This document shows positions 7,562 through 16,912 of a stretch of 64,000 bases of DNA, in pieces (position 1 is the stretch's first letter; each line of letters starts with the position of its first letter). Source of the stretch: Brucella pseudintermedia (GTDB lineage: Bacteria > Pseudomonadota > Alphaproteobacteria > Rhizobiales > Rhizobiaceae); NCBI RefSeq assembly GCF_042697365.1, contig NZ_CP137605.1; one strand, written 5' to 3'. Below the pieces are notes generated by a model. The model was not told where the DNA came from. It worked only from the letters and a program-made list of their open reading frames with translations, and ran no database searches. Both the position numbers and the translations under genes were made by a program.

Positions 7562-10263
7562 GAATTCCTGTCAACTTCGTCCGCGAGAACGGGCAAGGTA
7601 ACTGTAAATACAGCTCCGCTACCGTCATGTTGGTTGCCCGCCCGGATGGAGCCTCCCATCGCTTCGATGAAACCGCGTGCGATAGGAAGACCAAGCCCGG
7701 TACCGGCCTGCACATAATCACCTTTCCGCACACGATAGAATGTATCGAACACATGCTCCAGATCGTCAGGAGGAATTCCTGGGCCTCTATCCGAAATTTC
7801 CAGCGTTATGCTGGACGGGCCTGCTTGAGCCCTGACCGTGATCGGCGAATTCTTTGGTGCGTATTTAGCTGCATTGTCGAACAGATTGAACAAGGCCTGC
7901 TCAAACAGGACGGCGTCAAGCTGAACCATCGGCAGATTGGCAGGAACCGCGATGTTGACCTCATGGCAGGCAAGTATCTTGGATGCGCGATTGAGTGTAG
8001 CTCCGACCAGATCCCCCACAAAATGAAGCGATAGATTGGGCCTCATGGCACCAGCTTCGATCCGGGTCATGTCAAGGAGGTTGGCAATGAAGCGGTTCAG
8101 GCGTTCTGATTGATCCACAACGGTTGCGACAAGTTCTGAGCGATCCGCATCGGGCAATGAGGCAGAATAGTCCCGCAACGTCGTCGCCGCTCCCAAAATA
8201 GCTGCCAATGGGGTCTTCAGATCGTGCGAGATTGAGGTGAGTAAAGCCGACCGCAGCTTGTCAGCCTCGACGGCCAGCTTTGCCCGCTCCACATCGTCAA
8301 CAAGCTGAACGCGCTCAATGGCAATTGCCGCCTGGTCGGCCAGAGCTTCAAAGAGGCGCTGCTGCTCAGGCGCGAAAATTGGTCCGACACGATCATTGTC
8401 GAGACCGATGACGCCAACGGACGTTCTTGCAGTCTTGAGCGGCAGGTAGAGCCGCTTTGCGCCCGGCAGCGTATTGGCGCCGCGGCCCGCGGGCAAGTCA
8501 TGCCTCCAGGTCCAGTGTGCGGCAGCTATATCGGCGTCGTCAAGAGTATCATCGGGCGGATAACCGCCCCTGACGGCAATGCTGTTTCCCTCGGGGAGCA
8601 GAATTACGACCCGTACCTTAAGCATTGATGCGATCTGGAAAGCCGTCGCCCAGAGCACATCATCAAGCGAGCCTGTCCCCGCCAACTTTTTGCTGAAAAG
8701 ATAGAGATCTTCCGTCATGCGTGCGCGTTGTCGCGCCGCAGCGGCCTGCCTTTGAACGCGGCTTGCCAGATTGCTGGCGATAACGCTCACAAACAGGAAG
8801 AAAACCAACGTAACGACACTTTCGGGATCGGCGATGGAAAGCGTGTAGAGTGGCGAGAGAAAAAAGAAATTATAGGCGAATGCGCTGATTACGGACGCAA
8901 AAAGCGCAGGCCAGAGACCCAGGGTGACTGCGACACCAAGAACGCCAACAACGAAAACCAGCGCAATGCTGCGCACATCCAGAAACCGATCGAGCAACAG
9001 TCCGCAAACAAGCGCCAGGCCAGTCATCGCCGTGCCGATCAGATAGGGCGCTATATCGGGCGTTGTCTTATGGCGGGCGGTATTTATCTTGCGGCTGGCC
9101 CCCCCGTTTTCGTGCTCGACACCAGCCGTTATATGAATATCGATAGCACCTGAAAGCTGAACAAGCTCACGCGCGATAGAGCCGTCAATCATTTCGCGCC
9201 AGCGTGACTTTATGGACTTTCCGGCGATGATTTGGGTGAAGTTGTGGGCTGAAGCGTAGCGAACAATGTCTTCGGCTATGAACTGCCCCGGAATGATGAT
9301 CGTTTCGCCGCCGAGCTGTTCGGCAAGCCTCAATGCCGTTGCAAGCCTATCCTTTGCGTCATCTGCGAGACCTGCAGAGCGCGCGGTCTCAATGTGGATC
9401 GCAGCCCATGGAGCGCGAAGGCGATCTGCAAGCCGCCGGGCATAGCGAACAAGCGACATACTGCGGAGACTGTCATCGACGGCAACCAATATCCGGTCAC
9501 TTGCCGCCCATGGACCTTCTATCGCATGAGCGCGCATATGACTGAGGAGCTGTTTGTCTACACGCTGGGCGGTGCGGCGCAACGCCAGTTCGCGCAGCGC
9601 TGTCAGGTTCCCCGGAGAAAAATAGTTGCGGATCGCCCGTTTCGCCGTCTTTGGGAGGTAGATTTTGCCTTCATTGAGACGCTTGATGAGGTCGTTCGGC
9701 GTGAGATCGATCAATTCGATATCGTCGGCACGGTCTATTATGCTGTCGGGCACCGTTTCACGCACTCGGATGCGCGTGATCTGCGCTACGACGTCATTGA
9801 GGCTTTCGACGTGCTGGATATTGAGCGTTGTGTAAACGTCGATACCGCGCGCCAGAATTTCCTCAACATCCTGATACCGCTTCGGGTGCCTGCTACCGGG
9901 CGCATTCGTATGTGCCAGTTCATCTACCAGAACCAGTTGCGGCTTGCGCGCCAGAACCGCATCGATATCCATTTCTTCCAGTTGATGACCACGATAGGCA
10001 ACGCGCGCGCGAGGAACGATTTCAAGCCCTTCGATGAGAGCCTCGGTCTCCGCTCGTCCGTGCGTTTCGACAACGCCGATGACGACATCGATTCCGTCAG
10101 CTTTGCGTGCGCGGCCCGACATCAGCATTTCGTAGGTCTTCCCCACACCAGGCGCAGCGCCGAGACATATCTTCAGGCGGCCACGCGCCTCGCGTTCCGC
10201 CTGTTCAAGTAGCGCATCCGGGGAGGGTCTATTATCGCTGAAACGAAGCGGATCCGCTGTCAA
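7558..10263 (-). CDS. kdpD: KdpD potassium-sensing histidine kinase
   Basis: A sensor kinase of 901 residues if it starts at the TTG at 10263, which has AGGAG six bases upstream; an in-frame TTG at 10296 is the longer option. Domain order is as in E. coli KdpD (894 residues): the N-terminal KdpD domain with Walker A GAAPGVGKT (35-43), a universal-stress-protein-like domain, four close membrane helices (DUF4118 region, GLALVCGLLL to VVTLVFFLFVSVIAS), a GAF-like domain, then HisKA with SISHDLKTPLAAILG and an ATPase domain with N, G1 and G2 boxes (DNAAKYAPK, ISDRGPGIP, GTGLGLPIARGF). It phosphorylates KdpE. Confidence 0.95.
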   Translation of the reverse strand: MTADPLRFSDNRPSPDALLEQAEREARGRLKICLGAAPGVGKTYEMLMSGRARKADGIDVVIGVVETHGRAETEALIEGLEIVPRARVAYRGHQLEEMDIDAVLARKPQLVLVDELAHTNAPGSRHPKRYQDVEEILARGIDVYTTLNIQHVESLNDVVAQITRIRVRETVPDSIIDRADDIELIDLTPNDLIKRLNEGKIYLPKTAKRAIRNYFSPGNLTALRELALRRTAQRVDKQLLSHMRAHAIEGPWAASDRILVAVDDSLRSMSLVRYARRLADRLRAPWAAIHIETARSAGLADDAKDRLATALRLAEQLGGETIIIPGQFIAEDIVRYASAHNFTQIIAGKSIKSRWREMIDGSIARELVQLSGAIDIHITAGVEHENGGASRKINTARHKTTPDIAPYLIGTAMTGLALVCGLLLDRFLDVRSIALVFVVGVLGVAVTLGLWPALFASVISAFAYNFFFLSPLYTLSIADPESVVTLVFFLFVSVIASNLASRVQRQAAAARQRARMTEDLYLFSKKLAGTGSLDDVLWATAFQIASMLKVRVVILLPEGNSIAVRGGYPPDDTLDDADIAAAHWTWRHDLPAGRGANTLPGAKRLYLPLKTARTSVGVIGLDNDRVGPIFAPEQQRLFEALADQAAIAIERVQLVDDVERAKLAVEADKLRSALLTSISHDLKTPLAAILGAATTLRDYSASLPDADRSELVATVVDQSERLNRFIANLLDMTRIEAGAMRPNLSLHFVGDLVGATLNRASKILACHEVNIAVPANLPMVQLDAVLFEQALFNLFDNAAKYAPKNSPITVRAQAGPSSITLEISDRGPGIPPDDLEHVFDTFYRVRKGDYVQAGTGLGLPIARGFIEAMGGSIRAGNQHDGSGAVFTVTLPVLADEVDRNS

Positions 10264-10312
10264 ACAAGGCTCCTGACAGGAAGGGCGGCAAATCAAGTCG
10301 CCGCCAGTTATT

Positions 10313-10885
10313 CTACTTGGTGCCGGTCCTGTCCAGAACCAGGTTCAGCTTGAGAACATTGACTACCGGTTCGCCGAGGAAGCCAAGTTCACGAGCCTCA
10401 ACCTGTTGTTCGACAATTCCGCGTAATACGGCTTCATCAATTCCGCGAGCCTTCGCAACGCGCGGCACCTGATAAAAAGCTGCCTCCGGGGAGATATGCG
10501 GATCGAGACCGCTTGCTGATGTTGTCACGAGGTCGATCGGCGGCTTTGCAGAGCCTTCTTGTTGCGCCAGGGAACTGGCATCGGCTTTAATCCGCTCAAT
10601 GAGTTTTGGATTGGTCAGGCCAAGATTTGAACCGCCGGAACTTGTGGCGTCATAACCGTCTTTCCCCGCGGCGGATGGGCGACTGTGAAAATAGCGATCG
10701 CTGGTAAAATTCTGCCCGATCAATTGGGAGCCAATGATTTTGCCATCCTTTTCGATCAAGCTTCCATTGGCTTTTTCCGGAAAGATGGCTTGGGCGATAC
10801 CCGTCATTCCGAGCGGGTAGACCAAACCTGTTATGACGGTGAGCGACACGATCATGACAAGCGCTGGACGAAGCTGTTTCAGCAT
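10313..10885 (-). CDS. kdpC: KdpC, potassium-transporting ATPase C subunit
   Basis: A 190-residue protein with one N-terminal membrane helix (about residues 8-30, PALVMIVSLTVITGLVYPLG) and a periplasmic domain. Conserved family blocks are GSQLIGQNF, YFHSRPSAAG and SGLDPHISPEAAFYQVPRVAKARG. KdpC assembles with KdpA and KdpB and is thought to increase potassium affinity. It lies 12 bases after kdpB. Confidence 0.96.
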   Translation of the reverse strand: MLKQLRPALVMIVSLTVITGLVYPLGMTGIAQAIFPEKANGSLIEKDGKIIGSQLIGQNFTSDRYFHSRPSAAGKDGYDATSSGGSNLGLTNPKLIERIKADASSLAQQEGSAKPPIDLVTTSASGLDPHISPEAAFYQVPRVAKARGIDEAVLRGIVEQQVEARELGFLGEPVVNVLKLNLVLDRTGTK

Positions 10886-10897
10886 TTTTGCTTATCC

Positions 10898-12952
10898 TTA
10901 TACGAGGCCAAGGGCGGTAATGGCCAGATCGATGGCTTTGATACCGATGAACGGCACGATGACGCCGCCGAGACCATAGATCAGAAGATTACGCGAAAGG
11001 AGAGCGCCTGCACCGACCGGCATATAGGTGACGCCTTTCAGCGAAAGCGGGATCAGGGCCACAATGATCAGGGCGTTGAAGATAATGGCCGACAAAATGG
11101 CACTCTGTGGGGTAGCCAATCCCATAATGTTGAGCGCGCCAAGTTGAGGGTAAAAGGCAAGAAACATCGCCGGAATAATTGCAAAATACTTGGCGATATC
11201 GTTGGCGATCGAGAAAGTGGTTAGTGCTCCCCGTGTCATCAGCAACTGCTTGCCGATCTCAACAATTTCGATGAGTTTCGTGGGATCACTGTCGAGATCG
11301 ACCATATTGCCTGCTTCACGCGCGGCAATGGTGCCGGTGTTCATGGCCACGCCGACGTCGGCTTGAGCAAGGGCAGGGGCGTCGTTGGTGCCGTCGCCGC
11401 ACATTGCGACAAGCTTGCCTTTGGCCTGTTCCTCGCGGATCAGTGAGAGCTTGTTTTCCGGTGTTGCCTGCGCAAGAAAATCGTCCACACCGGCTTCCGC
11501 GGCGATGGCTGCTGCTGTCATCGGGTTATCACCGGTAATCATGACTGTACGAATACCCATCCGGCGCAGTTCCGCGAAGCGTTCACGGATACCGCCTTTG
11601 ACGATGTCCTTCAGGTGCACCACGCCGAGGAGATGGCCGTCTTTAGCGACAGCAAGCGGTGTCCCGCCCGCCTTGGCGATTGTATCAGCGACGGATCGCA
11701 GTTCCGATATTATCCTTTGATCAACACGGTTGCCGTGATCCACATAATCAAGCACCGCATCGACCGCACCTTTGCGGATAACGGAACCTTCAACGTCCAC
11801 CCCGCTCATGCGACTTTGCGCTGTGAAAGGTACAAAATGGGCATGTAGCCCCTGCATGTCGCGCCCACGCAAGCCGTATTTTTCCTTGGCCAAAACGACG
11901 ATAGAGCGGCCTTCCGGTGTTTCGTCGGCAAGCGAAGCCAGTTGTGCTGCGTCGGCCAGAGCCTGTTCAGTTACACCGCTGACAGGTACAAAAGCCGTGG
12001 CCTGACGGTTGCCGAGCGTAATCGTGCCGGTTTTGTCGAGAAGAAGCGTGTCGACGTCACCGGCAGCCTCGACCGCGCGGCCGGACATGGCGAGCACGTT
12101 GAAACGTACAAGCCGGTCCATGCCTGCAATGCCAATCGCAGAAAGCAAAGCGCCGATCGTGGTCGGGATCAGGGTGACGAAGAGTGCAACCAGAACTGTG
12201 ACGGGAATATAGCCGCCTGCATAGGTCGCAAAGCTAGGGATCGCGACAACCGCCAGAACAAAAATCAGCGTCATACCGGCAAGCAGAATGTTGAGCGCGA
12301 TCTCATTCGGTGTTTTCTGACGTTCGGCGCCTTCGACAAGGCTGATCATCTTGTCGATGAAGGTTGAGCCTTGCGCAGCTGTAATCCGAACCTTGATCCA
12401 GTCGGACAGAACCTGCGTTCCACCTGTCACGGCAGAGCGGTCCCCACCGGACTCGCGAATGACTGGTGCGGATTCCCCGGTGATGGCGGCTTCGTTGACG
12501 GAGGCCACGCCTTCGATAACTTCGCCATCGGAAGGAATGATATCATTGGCTTCAACCAGAACGACGTCTCCGACTTTCAAGCTGGTTCCCGGCACATTTT
12601 TCCAGTTTGGGCTTTCCGGACTATCCAATAGTTTTGCCTGCGTTTCTGTCCGCGTCCGACGCAGGGAATCCGCCTGTGCCTTTCCCCGTCCCTCGGCGAC
12701 GGCTTCGGCAAAATTCGCGAACAAAACCGTGAACCACAGCCAGACGACGATCTGGAATGAAAAGCCGACATTGGGATTGCCCGCAGCCGCGTCTTTCAGC
12801 AGAAGCAATGTCGTGAGGAGTGAAACCACCGCAACCACAAACATTACCGGATTGCGTGCAAGGCTTCTGGGATTCAGCTTACAGAAAGCATCGCCAATGG
12901 CGGGTAGAAGGATGCGGGCATCAAGAATGCTCGCGGATTTAGACGGGCTCAT
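10898..12952 (-). CDS. kdpB: KdpB, potassium-transporting P-type ATPase B subunit
   Basis: A 684-residue P-type ATPase (E. coli 682). The phosphorylated aspartate is D306 in DKTGTITLGN. The actuator motif TGES is at 158-161; its serine corresponds to the serine phosphorylated in E. coli to shut the pump down at high potassium. The hinge motif MITGDNPMTAAAIAAEAGVD and the CGDGTNDAPALAQADVG motif are intact. It drives potassium uptake through KdpA by ATP hydrolysis. The start is supported by GGAG eight bases upstream. About 40 bases separate it from a small reading frame after kdpA. Confidence 0.97.
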   Translation of the reverse strand: MSPSKSASILDARILLPAIGDAFCKLNPRSLARNPVMFVVAVVSLLTTLLLLKDAAAGNPNVGFSFQIVVWLWFTVLFANFAEAVAEGRGKAQADSLRRTRTETQAKLLDSPESPNWKNVPGTSLKVGDVVLVEANDIIPSDGEVIEGVASVNEAAITGESAPVIRESGGDRSAVTGGTQVLSDWIKVRITAAQGSTFIDKMISLVEGAERQKTPNEIALNILLAGMTLIFVLAVVAIPSFATYAGGYIPVTVLVALFVTLIPTTIGALLSAIGIAGMDRLVRFNVLAMSGRAVEAAGDVDTLLLDKTGTITLGNRQATAFVPVSGVTEQALADAAQLASLADETPEGRSIVVLAKEKYGLRGRDMQGLHAHFVPFTAQSRMSGVDVEGSVIRKGAVDAVLDYVDHGNRVDQRIISELRSVADTIAKAGGTPLAVAKDGHLLGVVHLKDIVKGGIRERFAELRRMGIRTVMITGDNPMTAAAIAAEAGVDDFLAQATPENKLSLIREEQAKGKLVAMCGDGTNDAPALAQADVGVAMNTGTIAAREAGNMVDLDSDPTKLIEIVEIGKQLLMTRGALTTFSIANDIAKYFAIIPAMFLAFYPQLGALNIMGLATPQSAILSAIIFNALIIVALIPLSLKGVTYMPVGAGALLSRNLLIYGLGGVIVPFIGIKAIDLAITALGLV

Positions 12953-12992
12953 AACAGAGGCTCCAGTAAATTTACGTTTCCGTTCGGAAAGC

Positions 12993-13079
12993 TCAGATCA
13001 ATCCGGCAAGCTGAACCGCAAGAAGAAGGACGGTCGTTGCCAGAAGGATTGAGAGAATGCAGCTTGAAGGTTTCAGCAT
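12993..13079 (-). CDS. Small hydrophobic reading frame between kdpA and kdpB (28 residues)
   Basis: The ATG overlaps the kdpA stop codon (TGATG), the arrangement of a translationally coupled gene, and the frame ends in TGA 40 bases before kdpB. The product has a short polar start (MLKPSSC) and then one predicted membrane helix (ILSILLATTVLLLAVQLAG) ending in LI. I do not recognise it as a named subunit. Size and single helix resemble KdpF, but KdpF is encoded separately at 14839-14928. It could be an accessory peptide of the pump or only a coupling device. Seen: coupling and helix. Inferred: expression. Confidence 0.5.
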   Translation of the reverse strand: MLKPSSCILSILLATTVLLLAVQLAGLI

Positions 13080-14782
13080 CAGAACATCTGTCCCTTGATC
13101 ATCGCGAGGTGTTCGGCGACAGGGCCAAGCGCGAGTGCTGGAAAGAAGATCAGGCCACCAACCACGAGAATGACGCCGATCAACAGGCCGACGAAAAGCG
13201 GTCCGGTCGTAGGGAAGGTGCCAGCCGATTGCGGAGCCGCTTTCTTGACGACAAGCGAGCCGGCGATTGCCATCGCGGGAACGATCACGAGAAATCGGCC
13301 CATCAGCATGGCGAGACCGATGGTGATGTTGTACCAAGGCGTATTGCCAGAGAGTCCGCCAAAGGCTGAGCCGTTATTCGCTGTGCCCGAAGTATAGGCA
13401 TAGAGGATTTCCGAGAAACCATGCGGGCCAGGGTTGGCGATGGAGGCCAGACCTGTCGGAAGGACTGAAGCGACCGCCGTAAAGCCCAGTATCGACAGGG
13501 GGAGACAGAGAACGGCGAGCATCGCCATTTTCACTTCTTTGGCTTCGATCTTCTTGCCCAGATATTCTGGAGTGCGCCCAACCATCAGCCCGGCCACGAA
13601 AATGGCGATGACGATGAATAGGAGAATGCCGTAGAAACCTGCGCCGACACCGCCAATAATGATTTCTCCTAGCATCATATTGATCATGGGGATCATTCCG
13701 CCGAGAGCCATCATGCTGTCATGCATGGCGATCACTGCCCCGCATGATGCAGCGGTTGTCACGACGGCAAAAAGCGCAGACATCGTAATGCCGAACCGTG
13801 TTTCCTTGCCCTCCATATTGCCGCCATCAATTCCAAGCGCATGGATGAGGGGATTGCCCGCGGCTTCCGCCCAGTAGCAGATAGCAACGCCTGCGACGAA
13901 CAATATGCCCATCGCAACGAAAATCGCCCAACCTTGCCGTTCCTTGCCGACCACGCGTCCAAAGACATTCGTGAGGGAAGCGCCAAGGGCAAAGATAGCA
14001 ACCATCTGGATCAGGTTGGAAATGGCGTCGGGGTTTTCGAAAGGATGCGCGGAATTGGCGTTGAAGAAGCCTCCGCCATTGGTGCCAAGCATCTTGATGG
14101 CAAGTTGCGACGCAACGGGCCCGAGCGCTATCACCTGTCGAGCACCTTCCAGCGTCGTTGCTTCGGCATAAGCGCCAATCGTTTGGGGCACGCCGAGGCT
14201 GACAAAAGCCAATGTAAGGAGAATGCACAAGGGCAATAGAATGTAGAGAGTGCAGCGCGTAAGGTCGGCCCAGAAATTTCCGAGCGTTTTCATGGATTTG
14301 CGTGAGAACGCGCGAATGAGCGCGATGGCGATGGCAACGCCGGTTGCCGCCGATACGAAATTCTGTACCGTTAGCCCTGCCATTTGCGTAAGGTAGGACA
14401 ATGTGCTTTCCCCACCATAGTTCTGCCAGTTGGTGTTGGTGACAAAGCTTACGGTGGTGTTGAAGGCAAGGTCTGCTGGAACGTTGCTCATACCCATCGG
14501 ATTAATGGGCAGGGAGCCTTGAAACCGCTGGAGCGCGTAAAGGAGCAAAAAGCCCGCCAGGTTGAATGAAAGCAAGGAAACTGTGTAGGTCGTCCAGTGC
14601 TGCTCTTCTCGTTCGCTTGTGCCTGCAAGCCGGTAAAGCGCGCGCTCCGCGGGAAGCAGGATAGGTGAAAGGAAAGTCCGTTCACCACTGAAGACGCGCG
14701 TCATGTAGCCGCCGAGCGGCTTGACGAGCAAAATAACGATCCCGCAAAAAACGAGGATCTGAATCCATCCATTAAGGGTCAT
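13079..14782 (-). CDS. kdpA: KdpA, potassium-transporting ATPase A subunit (channel)
   Basis: A 567-residue membrane protein (E. coli 557). The start is the ATG at 14782 (MTLNGWIQILVF) with GGAAAAG just upstream; the open frame continues upstream but is not KdpA-like. The channel-like selectivity segments are visible: TNTNWQNYGGE, GTNGGGFFNANSAHPFENP and GTANNGSAFGG. About ten membrane helices are expected. KdpA forms the potassium path of the KdpFABC complex in the inner membrane. Confidence 0.96.
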   Translation of the reverse strand: MTLNGWIQILVFCGIVILLVKPLGGYMTRVFSGERTFLSPILLPAERALYRLAGTSEREEQHWTTYTVSLLSFNLAGFLLLYALQRFQGSLPINPMGMSNVPADLAFNTTVSFVTNTNWQNYGGESTLSYLTQMAGLTVQNFVSAATGVAIAIALIRAFSRKSMKTLGNFWADLTRCTLYILLPLCILLTLAFVSLGVPQTIGAYAEATTLEGARQVIALGPVASQLAIKMLGTNGGGFFNANSAHPFENPDAISNLIQMVAIFALGASLTNVFGRVVGKERQGWAIFVAMGILFVAGVAICYWAEAAGNPLIHALGIDGGNMEGKETRFGITMSALFAVVTTAASCGAVIAMHDSMMALGGMIPMINMMLGEIIIGGVGAGFYGILLFIVIAIFVAGLMVGRTPEYLGKKIEAKEVKMAMLAVLCLPLSILGFTAVASVLPTGLASIANPGPHGFSEILYAYTSGTANNGSAFGGLSGNTPWYNITIGLAMLMGRFLVIVPAMAIAGSLVVKKAAPQSAGTFPTTGPLFVGLLIGVILVVGGLIFFPALALGPVAEHLAMIKGQMF

Positions 14783-14838
14783 AGTCTTTTCCGAGGACTG
14801 AATAGCTGCCGGTAACGCGGTGTTGACCAGAGACCGGC

Positions 14839-14928
14839 TTAGAACCGTTCCGGCCGTACGAGCGCGTAAAGGAGATAGGCGGCTATGAAGACAGCAACCA
14901 AAGCGCCAGCGATGTATTCGATTGGCAT
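14839..14928 (-). CDS. kdpF: KdpF, small stabilising subunit of the potassium ATPase
   Basis: A 29-residue protein consisting of one membrane helix (YIAGALVAVFIAAYLLYALV) and the diagnostic end RPERF. It lies directly upstream of kdpA, the standard position for kdpF. GAGG lies six bases before the ATG. KdpF stabilises the KdpABC complex. The same frame is open upstream as far as an ATG at 15024, so an N-terminally extended product cannot be excluded, though the upstream part does not look protein-like. Confidence 0.9.
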   Translation of the reverse strand: MPIEYIAGALVAVFIAAYLLYALVRPERF

Positions 14929-14936
14929 GGCCAGCC

Positions 14937-15024
14937 TCAAAGCTTTTCGCAGATGCGTAGATAGCCGAACAACAGGCCAAAAAAGCCAATTCCGATTGCA
15001 AGGACGGCGAAATCCGTAGTCATG
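14937..15024 (-). pseudogene. Candidate small membrane-protein gene upstream of kdpF, apparently frameshifted
   Basis: From the ATG at 15024 the frame begins MTTDFAVL. If one T is removed from the CCTTTGC run at 14998-15002, it continues AIGIGFFGLLFGYLRICEKL and stops nine bases before the kdpF start. That is a sensible single-helix protein with a basic end. As written, the frame instead runs through unlikely sequence (CNRNWLFWPVVRLS) into kdpF. Short proteins with a similar helix and R-C-E/D-basic end occur upstream of kdpF in other bacteria as I remember it (unverified). It may be a true mutation, a sequencing error, or a +1 shift at the CTT-T step. Confidence 0.4.
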
Positions 15025-15173
15025 CCTGAATTGCCCGAAAGGGCTCCCTGTTTCTTACCGGGATATTATGTTTCTGGGTGGCATAGGGTTTCGAGAGCAG
15101 GCTGGGGGCAAAAAAATAAAAAACTCATATATGAAATATAGTCAGTCAGGGCCTTTCGCCATCATCGTAGAGG
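15025..15173 (-). promoter_or_regulatory. Probable kdp promoter region
   Basis: This 149-base gap precedes the kdp genes and follows the flavoprotein gene on the same strand. Read on the minus strand it has a T-rich run (TTTTTTATTTTTTT, near 15110-15125) after a small palindrome TCATATATGA. That run could terminate the upstream gene or be part of a KdpE-responsive A/T-rich promoter. A GCCC-TTTC-GGGC hairpin lies close to the first ATG. No clear -35/-10 pair could be assigned. Confidence 0.35.
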
Positions 15174-16832
15174 TTATAGCGATGCTGCCGCTGCGGCCCG
15201 GCCCGCCGCCCGTCCGGAAAAGATACAGCCGCCGAGAAATGTCCCCTCAAGCGCGTTATAACCGTGATAGCCGCCGCCGCCAAACCCGGCGGCTTCTCCT
15301 GCCGCATACAGGCCGGGCACCTTTTCTCCAGCTGGATTGAGAACCTGTGCGTCCAAGTCGGTATGCAGCCCGCCAAGTGTCTTGCGCGTGAGAATGTGAA
15401 GCTTGACTGCAATCAGCGGGCCGTTGGTAGGCGACAACATGGGATGCAACGGAACGGCACGCGTAAGACGATCACCGATATAGGCCCTGGCATTTTGAAT
15501 CGCCATGACCTGGGCATCCTTGGAGTATCGATTGATGATCTCCCGATCCCGCGCTTCGATCTGATCGCGAATATGGTCCGGATCGAGAAGCTGATGTCCC
15601 GTCAAACCATTCATCCTCGCAACAAGCTCGTCCAGCGTTCCCGCCGTAATGAAGTCAGCGCCATTGTCCAGAAATGCCTTCACTGGAGGCGGCGGTGCTT
15701 TACCAAGGCGGCTTTTAAGCAAGAGTTTCCAGTCCTTGCCCGTGAGATCCGGATTTTGTTCCGATCCGGACAGGGAGAATTCCTTGCGGATAATTTTCTC
15801 GGTCAGGATAAACCACGAATAATCGTAGCCTGTCGATAGAATATGCTTGAGCGTGCCCAGCGTGTCGAAACCGGGGAGATAGGGGGCAGGGAGGCGATCC
15901 CCCTTGGCGTCGAACCACATGGAAGACGGTCCCGGCAGAATGCGAATGCCATGGTTTGGCCAAATTGGGTCCCAGTTCCGCACGCCTTCCGTGTAGTGCC
16001 ACATGCGGTCGGCATTGATGACGTGACCGCCTGCGGCTACCGCAATATCAATGCCTCGCCCGTCGACATGAGCAGGAACCCCCAATACTATTTCTTTTGG
16101 AGGATTGCCGAGCCTGTCACATGGCCATGCCTTTCGAACCTTTTCCGGGTTTCCGCCTATCCCGCCAGATGTGACGATTACGCAATCAGCAAAAAAGGAA
16201 AATTCTCCAACGGCATCGCGTGACGAAGACTGCCCCCGCTCAACGGTCGATGGTGCCAGCACTTCTCCATAAACACCGCTAATCCGTCCGCCGACTGTGG
16301 CTATGCCGTTGACTCTATGGCGGGTTTTCAGCGTTACGAGCCCTTTGCCGATTGCTTCGCGAAGCGAACGCTCGAACGGCGCTACAACGGCAGGTCCTGT
16401 TCCCCATGTGACGTGGAAACGCGGCACGGAATTGCCGTGGCCATCTGCTTTCGCGCCCCCGCGTTCTGCCCAACCCACAACAGGGAACCAGCGCATCCCC
16501 AAGCTATAAAGCCAGGACCGCATTTCTCCGGCCGCAAACGCCAGATAAGCTTCGGCCCAACGTTTGGGCCAATGATCTTCGGGACGGTCAAACTGGGCCG
16601 AGCCGAACCAATCCTGCCGCGCGAGATCAATACTGTCCTTGATGCCAAGACGACGCTGTTCGGGACTGTCGACCATAAACAGTCCGCCAAGTGACCAGAA
16701 CGCCTGTCCGCCGATGGAGTTTTCGCCTTCCTGTTCCAGAAGAATGACTTTACGTCCGGCTGCAGCCAGTTCGTGAGCGGCGACAAGCCCTGCCAGTCCT
16801 GCTCCGATGATAATAACATCAGCATCAGCCAT
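15174..16832 (-). CDS. FAD-binding dehydrogenase (fumarate reductase/KsdD-like flavoprotein)
   Basis: A 552-residue flavoprotein. The ATG at 16832 (MADADVIIIGAGLAG) follows a purine-rich GGGAGCGGGG and puts the dinucleotide fold GxGxxG near residues 10-15 as usual; the open frame continues to 16916 without support. The glycine-rich VTSGGIGGNPEKVRKAW and the C-terminal GLYAAGEAAGFGGGGYHGYNALEGTFLGGCIFSGR are typical of the FAD_binding_2 family annotated as FAD-binding dehydrogenase. It probably oxidises or reduces a carbon-carbon bond, but the substrate is unknown. It overlaps the TauE/SafE family gene only if the longer start is used. Confidence 0.85.
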   Translation of the reverse strand: MADADVIIIGAGLAGLVAAHELAAAGRKVILLEQEGENSIGGQAFWSLGGLFMVDSPEQRRLGIKDSIDLARQDWFGSAQFDRPEDHWPKRWAEAYLAFAAGEMRSWLYSLGMRWFPVVGWAERGGAKADGHGNSVPRFHVTWGTGPAVVAPFERSLREAIGKGLVTLKTRHRVNGIATVGGRISGVYGEVLAPSTVERGQSSSRDAVGEFSFFADCVIVTSGGIGGNPEKVRKAWPCDRLGNPPKEIVLGVPAHVDGRGIDIAVAAGGHVINADRMWHYTEGVRNWDPIWPNHGIRILPGPSSMWFDAKGDRLPAPYLPGFDTLGTLKHILSTGYDYSWFILTEKIIRKEFSLSGSEQNPDLTGKDWKLLLKSRLGKAPPPPVKAFLDNGADFITAGTLDELVARMNGLTGHQLLDPDHIRDQIEARDREIINRYSKDAQVMAIQNARAYIGDRLTRAVPLHPMLSPTNGPLIAVKLHILTRKTLGGLHTDLDAQVLNPAGEKVPGLYAAGEAAGFGGGGYHGYNALEGTFLGGCIFSGRAAGRAAAAASL

Positions 16833-16912
16833 CCCCGCTCCCTCTCTCCCAAAGGCCCAATATACGCATCGTGACCGAACGGGCGAGGTGTTGCAAGCAG
16901 GGCCGAATTTAT

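Noticed and set aside
14783..15001. N-terminal extension of kdpA to 15001
   Set aside because: The added 73 residues are not KdpA-like and cover kdpF in another frame; the ATG at 14782 has a ribosome site and gives the family length.
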